Shown: positions 1 to 6,588 of the stretch, in pieces | Position numbering within the stretch: the stretch's first letter is position 1 | Layout of the letters: every line of letters begins with the position of its first letter | Source of the DNA: Thermaceae bacterium | Lineage (GTDB): Bacteria > Deinococcota > Deinococci > Deinococcales > Marinithermaceae | Direction: 5' to 3' | Assembly (NCBI GenBank): GCA_026985615.1 | Contig: JALSQD010000034.1 | Coordinates: 1-28,852, forward strand | DNA length: 28,852 nucleotides | Position numbers and translations under genes: made by a program | Notes under the pieces: model-generated | Databases searched by the model: none | The model's input: only the letters and a program-made list of their open reading frames with translations | What the model was told of the DNA's origin: nothing

Positions 1-47
1 GGACTCTGGATCCGTTGGTCGTGGTTCGAATCCACGTGCCCCAGCCA
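1..47 (+). tRNA. tRNA-Gln(CTG), 3' part only
   Basis: The window opens inside the anticodon arm. Stem bases GGA pair with TCC around a loop whose T33 is followed by CTG, giving a Gln anticodon. The T arm CGTGG/CCACG encloses TTCGAAT, followed by acceptor strand TGCCCCA, discriminator G and an encoded CCA (45-47). The 5' half lies before the window. It is the first of three closely spaced tRNAs, with only 3 nt before the next, so they are probably cotranscribed. Confidence 0.9.
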
Positions 48-50
48 GAA

Positions 51-125
51 GGCCCCTTCGACTAGCGGTTAGGTCACCGCCCTTTCAAGGCGGCGGCACG
101 GGTTCGAGTCCCGTAGGGGTCACCA
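51..125 (+). tRNA. tRNA-Glu(TTC)
   Basis: A full cloverleaf can be drawn. Acceptor GGCCCCT pairs with AGGGGTC (one G-T wobble), and the anticodon stem CCGCC/GGCGG holds loop CTTTCAA with anticodon TTC at 84-86. The T loop is TTCGAGT, the discriminator is A122 and CCA is encoded at 123-125. It sits between tRNA-Gln and a second tRNA-Glu, so the two Glu isoacceptors (TTC and CTC) lie side by side. Confidence 0.96.
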
Positions 126-243
126 AAACGCGCTCGAGCCGAACGCGGCCCCATCGTCTAGAGGCCTAGGACGCCGCCCTCTCACGGCGGTAACGGGGGT
201 TCGAATCCCCCTGGGGTCACCAGACGGCTCGAGCGCGTTTTTT
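125..243 (+). repeat. 17-bp perfect inverted repeat enclosing tRNA-Glu(CTC), ending in T6
   Basis: The bases at 125-141 (AAAACGCGCTCGAGCCG) are the exact reverse complement of 225-241, and the right arm runs into six T residues (238-243). In the precursor RNA the arms could pair around the whole tRNA. This would act either as a processing stem or as an intrinsic terminator whose 'loop' is the mature tRNA. Part of each arm is the internally palindromic CTCGAG, which is common in this DNA, but the full 17-base match extends well beyond it. That it functions is inference. Confidence 0.6.
147..222 (+). tRNA. tRNA-Glu(CTC)
   Basis: Acceptor GGCCCCA pairs with TGGGGTC. The anticodon stem CCGCC/GGCGG holds loop CTCTCAC, anticodon CTC. 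The T loop is TTCGAAT and CCA is encoded at 220-222. The gene is enclosed by a perfect 17-nt inverted repeat (125-141 and 225-241) ending in six T residues; see that entry. Confidence 0.96.
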
Positions 244-266
244 CCTGCACACGAACCTCAACCCCC

Positions 267-284
267 ATACCCCCCGTGGGGTAT
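267..284 (+). promoter_or_regulatory. CsoR/CstR-like palindrome upstream of trxB
   Basis: An 18-bp near-perfect palindrome: ATACCCC, four central bases, GGGGTAT. C tracts and G tracts flanked by AT ends are the known operator style of the CsoR/CstR/FrmR repressor family, which senses copper, persulfide or formaldehyde. It abuts a -10-like TATACT (284-289), 47 bp before the trxB start, where a repressor would block RNA polymerase. No repressor gene is in the window, so the family assignment is inference. Confidence 0.4.
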
Positions 285-330
285 ATACTGCTCTAATAAG
301 GCCCCTTGGGTCGGGGCGCGGGAGGCGAAG

Positions 331-1311
331 ATGGACTTCAAGATTGGCGAACTCGGCGGAATGGCGCAGCAAGATCAGGACTATGACGTCGTCATCATCG
401 GCGGCGGTCCCGCGGGTCTGACGGCGGGCATCTACGCCGGCCGCGGGGGCCTCAAGACCGTCATCCTGGAGAAAGGGCTCCCCGGAGGCCAGATCGCCCA
501 GACCGACGAGGTCGAGAACTACCCCGGCTTCCCCGAGGGCATCACCGGGCCCGAGCTGGCGAACCGCATGGCCGAGCAGGCGCGCAAGTTCGGAGCCGAG
601 GTGGTCATGGACGAGGTCCAGGGGCTCGAGAAGGCCGACGAGGGCTTCCTCGTCAAGGGCTTCGAGCGCAACTACAAGGCCAAGAGCGTCATCATCGCCA
701 CCGGCGCCAACCCCCGTAAGCTGGGCGTTCCGGGTGAGGACAAGTTCTACGGCCGCGGGGTCTCCACCTGCGCCACCTGCGACGGCTTCTTCTACCGCGA
801 CAAGGAGGTCGTGGTCGTGGGCGGCGGCGACGCCGCGGTGGAGGAGGGTATCTTCCTCACCAAGTTCGCCAGCAAGGTCACCATCATCCACCGCCGCGAT
901 GAGCTGCGCGCCAACAAGGTGGCCCAGCAGCGCGCCTTCCAAAACCCCAAGATCGAGTTCCTCTTCAGCCACATCGTCACCGAGGTACTCGGCGACGAGC
1001 ACGTCACCGGCGTGAAGGTCAAGAACCTCAAGACGAACGAGGAGTACGTCTACCCCACCGACGGCGTCTTCGTCTTCGTGGGGAGCGTGCCCAACACCGA
1101 GTTCCTCAAGGGGGTCGTGGAGCTGCGTCCGGATGGCTACGTGGCCGTGACCGACGAGATCCACACCTCGGTGCCCGGCATCTTCGCCGCCGGCGACGTG
1201 GCCGACCCCATCTACAAGCAGCTCGCCACCAGCGTGGGGGCCGGGACGCGCGCCGCCATAACCGCCGAGAAGTGGCTCATGGAGCGCGAGGAGGCGCAGG
1301 CTTCGGTCTGA
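331..1311 (+). CDS. trxB: thioredoxin reductase
   Basis: A 326-residue flavoprotein that transfers electrons from NADPH through FAD to thioredoxin in the cytoplasm. Visible motifs are the FAD-binding GGGPAG near residue 24, the redox-active CATC at 147-150, the NAD(P)-binding GGGDAAVEE from about 164, and the C-terminal FAD motif AAGDV. The length is typical of the low-molecular-weight class. The start at 331 has a GGAGG ribosome site; ATG at 361 is a weaker alternative that would drop ten residues lacking family character. The basic residues after the second Rossmann motif (HRRDELRA) agree with NADPH use. It is probably a single-gene unit between tRNA genes. A CsoR-like palindrome upstream suggests thiol or metal stress control. 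Confidence 0.95.
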   Translation: MDFKIGELGGMAQQDQDYDVVIIGGGPAGLTAGIYAGRGGLKTVILEKGLPGGQIAQTDEVENYPGFPEGITGPELANRMAEQARKFGAEVVMDEVQGLEKADEGFLVKGFERNYKAKSVIIATGANPRKLGVPGEDKFYGRGVSTCATCDGFFYRDKEVVVVGGGDAAVEEGIFLTKFASKVTIIHRRDELRANKVAQQRAFQNPKIEFLFSHIVTEVLGDEHVTGVKVKNLKTNEEYVYPTDGVFVFVGSVPNTEFLKGVVELRPDGYVAVTDEIHTSVPGIFAAGDVADPIYKQLATSVGAGTRAAITAEKWLMEREEAQASV

Positions 1312-1313
1312 GG

Positions 1314-1342
1314 TTGCACCCCATACGGGGGTCAGGTAGCCT
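1314..1342 (+). promoter_or_regulatory. promoter of tRNA-Val
   Basis: TTGCAC (1314-1319), a 17-nt spacer and TAGCCT (1337-1342) precede the tRNA by 11 nt. The spacer holds a small C/G palindrome (ACCCC-ATAC-GGGGG), which could also form a weak hairpin at the end of the trxB transcript. Confidence 0.5.
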
Positions 1343-1353
1343 GAGGGGTGCGT

Positions 1354-1430
1354 GGGCGGTTAGCTCAGCTGGCTAGAGCACCTGCCTTACAAGCAGGGGG
1401 TCGGAGGTTCAAGTCCTCTACCGCCCACCA
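1354..1430 (+). tRNA. tRNA-Val(TAC)
   Basis: Acceptor GGGCGGT pairs with ACCGCCC. The anticodon stem CCTGC/GCAGG holds loop CTTACAA, anticodon TAC. The T loop is TTCAAGT, the discriminator is A and CCA is encoded at 1428-1430. It stands alone between trxB and the Crp/Fnr gene, with its own promoter and terminator. Confidence 0.97.
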
Positions 1431-1432
1431 AC

Positions 1433-1457
1433 ACGCCCCCGTGCCGGGGGCGTTCTT
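1433..1457 (+). terminator. intrinsic terminator after tRNA-Val
   Basis: A 9-bp GC-rich stem, ACGCCCCCG (1433-1441) with CGGGGGCGT (1445-1453), 3-nt loop, followed by TCTT. It lies 3 nt after the encoded CCA. Confidence 0.75.
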
Positions 1458-1496
1458 GTGGTAAAAAGAGAGGGCACGCGCAGCAGAGGGAGGGTT

Positions 1497-2186
1497 ATGG
1501 CCACGACCGACCGCACACGGCTGGTTCACGACGCCTTGAGGCATAACTCGCTCTTCTCGAGGCTCGAGGAGAGCGACCTTGAGCGCGTCATGGACATGGC
1601 CCACCTGCGCGACCTCGAGGAGGGCGAGCCACTCTTCCACGAGGGCGAGCCGGTGGAGTTCACCCACGTGGTGGCCAGCGGGCTGCTTCGCGTCTACCAG
1701 GTGGGGCCGCGCGGAAGCCGCCAGCTGGTGCTGCACATGGCGGGTCCGCCCGAGAGCATCGGTGAGATCGCGGTATTGAGCGAGCGGCGGTACTACCCCG
1801 TAACCGCCGAGGCGGCCCTGCCAAGCACGGTGGTGATGGTTCCACGCGAGGGCATCGTGAAGCTGATGGAGCAGCGCCCCCGCTTCACCCGGGCGCTCCT
1901 CAGCTCGGTGGCCGAGCGGCAGTTCGAGCTGCTCTTGCTCCTGCGCCGGGTGGCCTTCTTCGAGGTACAGTCGCGGCTGGCCCAGTACCTGCTCGAGCAG
2001 CACGCCACCCTGGGCCCGGGCTTCCCGCTGCCCACCAACCCCGAGCTGGCGGCACTGCTGGGCACTGTGCCCGAGATCGTGAGCCGCACCCTCAGCCGCT
2101 TCTACAAGCAGGGCTGGATCCGGCTCGAAGACCGCCACGTCTGGATAGAGAACGAAGTGGTCCTCATCGCCGTCGCCAAGGGGTAA
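1497..2186 (+). CDS. Crp/Fnr-family transcriptional regulator (cysteine-free)
   Basis: A 229-residue DNA-binding regulator. Residues about 15-125 form the cyclic-nucleotide-type beta-barrel (LFHEGEP, GLLRVYQ), then a long dimerisation helix, then a winged helix at about 178-215 with recognition helix VPEIVSRTLSRFYKQG. The start at 1497 is chosen because GAGGGAGG lies just upstream; an in-frame GTG at 1458 falls in the tRNA-Val terminator. There is no cysteine, which rules out an FNR-type iron-sulfur cluster. It could instead be a CRP-like or a DNR/DnrT-like NO or heme sensor. The nor-nir cluster 1.6 kb away makes nitrogen-oxide control plausible, but no classical TTGAT-N4-ATCAA box was seen upstream of norC or nirS. 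Confidence 0.88.
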   Translation: MATTDRTRLVHDALRHNSLFSRLEESDLERVMDMAHLRDLEEGEPLFHEGEPVEFTHVVASGLLRVYQVGPRGSRQLVLHMAGPPESIGEIAVLSERRYYPVTAEAALPSTVVMVPREGIVKLMEQRPRFTRALLSSVAERQFELLLLLRRVAFFEVQSRLAQYLLEQHATLGPGFPLPTNPELAALLGTVPEIVSRTLSRFYKQGWIRLEDRHVWIENEVVLIAVAKG

Positions 2187-2306
2187 TGGATACCCCCTCC
2201 CCTATTCCCGAAACGTTCACACAACCTTCCTTCTTCCTTCGTCCGGCCTCGCCTACCCTTGGGTCGTAGAACGAAGGGCCCCAAAGGCCCGGAGGGAGGA
2301 AGAAAG

Positions 2307-2975
2307 ATGAGGAAGAACACGAACACCAAGAGGAACCCGATCCTGATGACCCTGGCCGCCGGCGCGCTCCTGCTCGGACTCGCCTTCGCGCAGATGGGCG
2401 GCGGCCCGCAGGCGGCGCAGCAGCCGACCACCCCGCTCACCGAAGAGGCCAAGACCGCGCTCTACTACGCACTTACCGGCCCCGAGGGCGAGTACGCCGC
2501 CTACGCGATGTACAGCGCGGTAATCGAGAAGTACGGCGCGGTCGAGCCCTACGTCAGCATCCAGCAGGCCGAGGCCAAGCACATCGCCGCGCTCCAGCGT
2601 CAGCTCGACGCCTACGGCATCGCCTACCCCGAGAACCCCTACCTGGGCAAGGTTCCGGCCCCCGAGAGCCTCGAGGACGCGGCCAAGGCCTGGGCCGAGG
2701 GCGAGGTCAACAACGTCGCGATGTACGACGAGCTGATGCCCCTCGTCGCCGACTACCCCAACCTGGTGCAGGTCTTCACCAACCTGCGCGCCGCCTCCGA
2801 AAACATGCACCTTCCCGCCTTCCAGCTGGCCGCTGAGAACGGCGGCACCCTGACCCCGGAACAGATGCAGGAGCTTCAGCAGAAGACTGGTCACACCCAC
2901 GGTGCGGGCGGCCAGGGTGCGGGCGGCCAGGGCAACTGCAACCACACCGCACCCGCCCCAGCGACCACCAACTGA
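2307..2975 (+). CDS. exported ferritin-like DUF2202-type protein
   Basis: A 222-residue protein with an N-terminal signal peptide (basic start, hydrophobic 11-28, AFAQ cleavage-like site) and a four-helix ferritin-like body. Possible diiron ligands are E62, the E89-K-H pair ending at H92, E133, and E165 with H168, arranged as in ferritin-like families. After residue 190 comes a low-complexity tail with HTH, repeated GAGGQ and a CNH, which may bind metal. ATG 2307 is preceded by GGAGGGAGG; an upstream in-frame GTG at 2259 lacks such a site. The biochemical role of DUF2202 proteins is not settled; metal or oxidant handling is inference. It is followed by its own terminator. Confidence 0.8.
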   Translation: MRKNTNTKRNPILMTLAAGALLLGLAFAQMGGGPQAAQQPTTPLTEEAKTALYYALTGPEGEYAAYAMYSAVIEKYGAVEPYVSIQQAEAKHIAALQRQLDAYGIAYPENPYLGKVPAPESLEDAAKAWAEGEVNNVAMYDELMPLVADYPNLVQVFTNLRAASENMHLPAFQLAAENGGTLTPEQMQELQQKTGHTHGAGGQGAGGQGNCNHTAPAPATTN

Positions 2976-3010
2976 TCCAAGACCCCTCGCTTCATACGCA
3001 ACCGACCCTG

Positions 3011-3047
3011 GAACCTGCGGAGGCCAACGCCTCCGCGGGTTCTCTTT
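3011..3047 (+). terminator. intrinsic terminator of the DUF2202 gene
   Basis: A 14-bp stem (3011-3024 with 3029-3042, one G-T pair), 4-nt loop CAAC, and a short T-rich tail TCTTT. It lies 35 nt after the stop codon. Confidence 0.85.
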
Positions 3048-3154
3048 GCCACAAGCGTGAAGCTGCGTTGAGGTTTCCCCGGAGTGCGTTTTACTCGGCC
3101 ACCCTCTCTTGCTGAGGGTGCAAGCGGGACCGTGCCCGCAGAAAGGAGGTTTCG

Positions 3155-3400
3155 ATGAAGGAAGTTCGTTCCTGGGCGCAGGTCCTGGCCTTGCTGGCCG
3201 CGCTCGGCTGGGCGCTGGCGGTGGGGATCGCGCCAGCGCCCACGTCGGTGGTCGAGGTCGTGGCCGGGCCCAACCTGGAAGAGGTGGCCCAGACGATCGG
3301 GGTCACGCTGAACGAGCTTCTGGCCGCGCTCAAGGCGGGCACCTTCCGCGAGCTGCTCGCCGAGCGGGGACGCGCGCCCGAAGGCCTGCAGTCCAGTTGA
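3155..3400 (+). CDS. small exported protein of unknown function (first of a coupled pair)
   Basis: An 81-residue protein with an excellent ribosome site, AAAGGAGG, 7 nt before ATG. Residues 1-26 are a signal peptide or single membrane anchor (VLALLAALGWALAVGIA). The rest is a short helical segment (LEEVAQTIGVTLNELLAALKAG, about 41-62) that loosely resembles small helix-turn-helix or LysM-like modules, too weak for assignment. Its TGA overlaps a TTG that opens the next ORF, giving TTGA coupling at 3397-3400. I do not recognise the family. The pair lies between the ferritin-like gene and the 3' end of nirS. Confidence 0.65.
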   Translation: MKEVRSWAQVLALLAALGWALAVGIAPAPTSVVEVVAGPNLEEVAQTIGVTLNELLAALKAGTFRELLAERGRAPEGLQSS

Positions 3401-3735
3401 CCGAGCGGGCGCGCGTGCGGCTGCGCGAGACTCACGAAGCGGGGCTGATCGGCGAGGCGCGCTACGCCCGCCTCAGGGAAGCCCTCGAGACCCGGCTCTG
3501 GCGCTACACCGCGGCGATGGTCGACGACCTGGCCCACTTCGAGGGCGGCAAACTCAAGCGGCTCGCGCGCAGGCTGGAGGTGGCCGAGATGGAGTGCATC
3601 CGCGCCCTTCCGCAAATGGGCCTTGCAAGCGACGAGGAGGCCCCAGCTCAAGCTGCGACCGTGCGCCCGGGCCGGGCAGTGCTGGGCGCTCCGAAAGGCG
3701 CCCCGGGCCGGCTGGCCTCGGGGCCGCGCCGCTAG
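3397..3735 (+). CDS. small soluble hypothetical protein (TTG start, coupled to the upstream ORF)
   Basis: A 112-residue reading frame starting at TTG 3397, overlapping the preceding stop as TTGA. The central part (GLIGEARYARLREALETRLWRYTAAM, then HFEGGKLKRLARRLEVAEMECIRAL) looks like real amphipathic helical protein with charged heptads. The last 35 residues are low complexity. The frame stays open upstream as a shadow of the first ORF, so an ancestral single gene split by a -1 shift is an alternative. No slippery heptamer was seen. Function unknown. Confidence 0.5.
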   Translation: MTERARVRLRETHEAGLIGEARYARLREALETRLWRYTAAMVDDLAHFEGGKLKRLARRLEVAEMECIRALPQMGLASDEEAPAQAATVRPGRAVLGAPKGAPGRLASGPRR

Positions 3736-3747
3736 CCAGCCAAGGAA

Positions 3748-3781
3748 GACGCCCCGCCGCCCCTGCGGGCGGCGGGGCGTC
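3748..3781. terminator. bidirectional terminator between the small ORFs and nirS
   Basis: A 15-bp perfect GC stem (3748-3762 with 3767-3781) with loop CTGC, between convergent genes. The tail on the minus strand is TTCCTT, so it probably serves mainly the nor-nir operon. Confidence 0.8.
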
Positions 3782-3792
3782 GCATGCACCGG

Positions 3793-5412
3793 CTAGTAAA
3801 TGTCGTTCGCGGTGTTGTAGACGTTGAACTTACCCGTGGGGGTGCGCACCCAGTCGCCGGTGATGCGCGCCTTCTCCTGCAGGGTCACGCTGTCGTAGAC
3901 GACGATGAAGGTCGGGGTGTCCTTGTTGCCCCAGGCCGAGACCCAGAACTCAGAGCCGTCCTTGTTGAACTCGATGTGGACCATGCGCGCCTTGAGGTCC
4001 TTCGCACCGGGCACTTCCCAGCAGACCGGGTCGCGCTCGAGGTCTTCCTTGTCCCAAGCGCAAAGCGTGGCGTTGGCCTCGGGGGTGGGCGCCACGGTGA
4101 AGTCCACGATCAGCCAGGGGCTCTTCGGGTGGGTCTTGATGAAGAGGTTGCCCGGGTAGGGCGTCTCGATCATCTTCACGACCTTCCAGGCGTACTCGGG
4201 GTGCCCTTCGGGGTCGGTGCCGATGACCGCGATCTTGTTGTCCTTGATGTGACCGGTCGCCCAGACGGGGCCGTACTCGGGGTGCACCCAGTTGGCGCCG
4301 CGGCCGGGGTGCGGCTTGTCGCCCACCGGGATGCTGGCCACGAACTCACCGGTCTTGGCGTCGATGACCACGATCTTCTTGGCGGTGTTGGCGGCCACCA
4401 GGAAGTAGCGCTTGTCGAGCGCCCAGCCACCGTCGTGGAGGAAGCGCTCGGTATCAATCATGCGGACGTTCAGGGGCTTGCCCTTGAGGTCCATGCTGCC
4501 GTAGTCCACGAGCCAGGTCTGACCGCCCTCCTTGATGTTGAGGATCCACTCGGGGCTGAAGTGCGAGCTCACGATCGAGGCCACGCGGTTCTCGCGCAGG
4601 AACTCGCCGGTGCTCTGGACGTAGCCCTGGGTGGAGACCATCTTGAGGGGTTCGAGCGTCTGCCCGTCGAGGACCACGAAGTTGCTGGGCCAGTAGCAGC
4701 CCACCACCGCGTACTTGCCCTCGTAGCCTTCGTACTTGCTGGTGTCGATGCTGCGGGCGTCGAGACAGACCTTGGCCTCGGCTACCAGGGTGGGCTCCTT
4801 GCTCCACAGGTCGATGATCTCGGCCTTGCCGTCACGCCCGATCACGTAGAAGTAGCGGCCGTCCTTGGATGAGCGCAGGATGTGGGTGGCGTAGCCGGTG
4901 GGCAGGATCTTGACGAGCTCCTTGGTGTCGCCGTCCACGATGGCCACCTGGCCCATGTCGCGGAGGATGACGCCGAAGAAGTTCTGCCAGTTGCGGGTGG
5001 TCTCCGGCTTGGTCGGGCGCTGGCTCACCGGCACGTAGACCTTCCAGTTGTTCTTGATGTCCTCGAAGGTCCAGGGCGGCGGCTCGGGCACCGGCGAGAG
5101 CAGGAACTTGGCCATCAGGTCGATCTGCTCGGGGGTGAGGATGCCGAGCTTGCCCCAGGCGGGCATGCCGCCGAAGCCGTTGGTGATGATGGCCTTGAGG
5201 TAGTCCTCGGTCTTGCCCGCTTCCTTGAGCTTGTCGGGCTCGAGGTTCTTACCCGTCGCGCCCTTGCGCAGCACACCGTGGCAGCCCGCGCACTGCTGGA
5301 AGTAGATCTGCTTCGCTTCCTCCATCTGCTCGGGGGTCAACCCCTGGGCGAACGCCAGGGCCCCCAGAGCAGCCGCCAGGATACCTACCCAAATCGCCTT
5401 ACTCCATCTCAT
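3793..5412 (-). CDS. nirS: cytochrome cd1 nitrite reductase
   Basis: A 539-residue periplasmic enzyme reducing nitrite to NO. A signal peptide (1-22, ending AFAQ) is followed by a c-heme domain with CAGCH at 41-45 and axial Met83 in GGMPAWG, then the eight-bladed d1 propeller. Likely d1 ligand is His177 (YATHIL). His326 (LHDGGW) and His368 (KPHPGRGAN) match the two catalytic histidines of Pseudomonas NirS, which argues against the NirN/NirF paralogues. ATG 5412 is chosen because GGAGGTAAGG lies just upstream; a longer ORF to 5472 adds a non-signal extension. It is last in the minus-strand nor-nir cluster, 99 nt after the cytochrome gene, with a TACAAT-like box in that gap. d1-heme synthesis genes are absent here. 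Confidence 0.96.
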   Translation of the reverse strand: MRWSKAIWVGILAAALGALAFAQGLTPEQMEEAKQIYFQQCAGCHGVLRKGATGKNLEPDKLKEAGKTEDYLKAIITNGFGGMPAWGKLGILTPEQIDLMAKFLLSPVPEPPPWTFEDIKNNWKVYVPVSQRPTKPETTRNWQNFFGVILRDMGQVAIVDGDTKELVKILPTGYATHILRSSKDGRYFYVIGRDGKAEIIDLWSKEPTLVAEAKVCLDARSIDTSKYEGYEGKYAVVGCYWPSNFVVLDGQTLEPLKMVSTQGYVQSTGEFLRENRVASIVSSHFSPEWILNIKEGGQTWLVDYGSMDLKGKPLNVRMIDTERFLHDGGWALDKRYFLVAANTAKKIVVIDAKTGEFVASIPVGDKPHPGRGANWVHPEYGPVWATGHIKDNKIAVIGTDPEGHPEYAWKVVKMIETPYPGNLFIKTHPKSPWLIVDFTVAPTPEANATLCAWDKEDLERDPVCWEVPGAKDLKARMVHIEFNKDGSEFWVSAWGNKDTPTFIVVYDSVTLQEKARITGDWVRTPTGKFNVYNTANDIY

Positions 5413-5511
5413 GGCCTTACCTCCTTTTAAGCTCCTTGCGAAGCCTGGTACCAAGCGCTTTGGTGAGAGCAAACGACATACGTTCTGGTGCTCCTATTGT
5501 AATGCATTTCA

Positions 5512-6255
5512 CTATCGCTGGGCCGCCACCTCGGCCGCGGTCACGGGGCCGTAGGCGTTGCCCCAGCTGGTGCGGATGTAGCTGACCACGGCGGCGACCT
5601 CCTCGTCGGAGAGCTGGCCCCCGAAGGCGGGCATCGAGGTGCCCGGCTGACCGTTCAGCACCACGTCGATCACGAAGTTCGCGTCGGCGAGTTTGTCGTT
5701 GCCGGCGAGGGCGGGAAAGACCTGACCCATGCCCTCGCCATTCGCGCCGTGGCAGCTGGCGCAGTTGCTGGCGTAGATGGTGGCGCCGTCCGCCCCACCC
5801 GCCGGCGCCGCGGCGGTGGGGGCCACCTTGGCCACCGAACGGGCGATCGTCTGCACCTCGGGCTGATCGGTCACCGCGCTCTCGGCGCGGACCGCGATCC
5901 ACCAGGCCACGAGTGCGATGCCCAAGAAGAGCACGAGGGGTAAGAGCGCGTAGATGGTGGCGTTGGGGGGCTTGGGGTCTTCGATCTCCACCGCCTCCAC
6001 CAGGTCCACCTCCACCGGCGAGCGCAGCGGCGCCTGGCTGATGTGGCCGGCGAAGACGCTGTCTTTGCGGGTTACGTCAAAGACGTAGTTGTGGTGGTCG
6101 CTGGAACCGTCCTTGTAGTAGGTCACGACGGTGAGCGCGTGCACGCCCTCCCCGAGCTCCGCGGGGTCGAGCCGCACCCGAAACGGCGGCTCGGTCACGA
6201 CAGCCAGCGGCTCGCTGGCTTCGTCAAGAAAAACTTCGACACGAACGATGTCCAT
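5512..6255 (-). CDS. membrane-anchored cytochrome c with N-terminal Ig-like domain
   Basis: A 247-residue three-part protein. Residues 1-62 form a small beta-sandwich-like domain (repeated VEVFLD, VRLD, HALTVVTYYKDG, HNYVFDV) of Ig-like type. A single membrane helix spans 101-123, a linker rich in Ala and Pro follows, and a class I cytochrome c has CASCH at 165-169 and axial Met208 in GTSMPAFGG. Heme attachment requires the C-terminal domain outside, so with no signal peptide the Ig-like part should be cytoplasmic, which is unusual. ATG 6255 follows AGGAGG by 5 nt; GTG 6261 lies within that site. Between norH and nirS, it probably feeds electrons to NirS or NorBC (NirM-like role, inference). 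Confidence 0.85.
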   Translation of the reverse strand: MDIVRVEVFLDEASEPLAVVTEPPFRVRLDPAELGEGVHALTVVTYYKDGSSDHHNYVFDVTRKDSVFAGHISQAPLRSPVEVDLVEAVEIEDPKPPNATIYALLPLVLFLGIALVAWWIAVRAESAVTDQPEVQTIARSVAKVAPTAAAPAGGADGATIYASNCASCHGANGEGMGQVFPALAGNDKLADANFVIDVVLNGQPGTSMPAFGGQLSDEEVAAVVSYIRTSWGNAYGPVTAAEVAAQR

Positions 6256-6264
6256 GTTCACCTC

Positions 6265-6588
6265 CTAGTGCGCATGCTCCTCGGACTCGAACTCCTTGTG
6301 GAAGTTGACCACCACCCACCACATCGCCTGGGGGATGAAGAGGTAGGTGATGGCCGAGAAGAGGATCAGGTTGACCCAGAAGCGGTCGAGGTACCCCGTG
6401 GCCACCATGCCGATCGCGGAGAGCAGCTCGGCCGCGGCGAAGAGGTAGGAAACCTTCACCAGCCACGGCTTCTCGAAGAGCCGCCCCGAAGCGTAGAACA
6501 TGGCGTACAAACCGGCGGTGAGGACGAAGAAGAAGCCGTAAATGATGATAGCCCCCACCATCTGGGCGATCTCCTGACCGCTAATCAT
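6265..6588 (-). CDS. norH: small membrane protein of the nitric oxide reductase operon (NorH-like)
   Basis: A 107-residue protein with three predicted membrane helices (about 8-30, 43-64, 70-95) and a charged, His-containing tail. Its ATG overlaps the norB stop by 8 nt, so translation is coupled. In denitrifying Thermus a small membrane gene, norH, follows norCB; position, size and topology fit, but the name rests on synteny rather than recognised motifs. The role in NO reduction is not established. There are no cofactor-binding motifs. Confidence 0.65.
   Translation of the reverse strand: MISGQEIAQMVGAIIIYGFFFVLTAGLYAMFYASGRLFEKPWLVKVSYLFAAAELLSAIGMVATGYLDRFWVNLILFSAITYLFIPQAMWWVVVNFHKEFESEEHAH

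Noticed and set aside
217..1164. 315-residue minus-strand open frame opposite trxB
   Set aside because: Antisense shadow; it would also run into the tRNA-Glu gene.
3784..4872. 362-residue plus-strand open frame opposite nirS
   Set aside because: Antisense to a clear nirS, with the same valine/aspartate/glycine bias and no ribosome site at its start.
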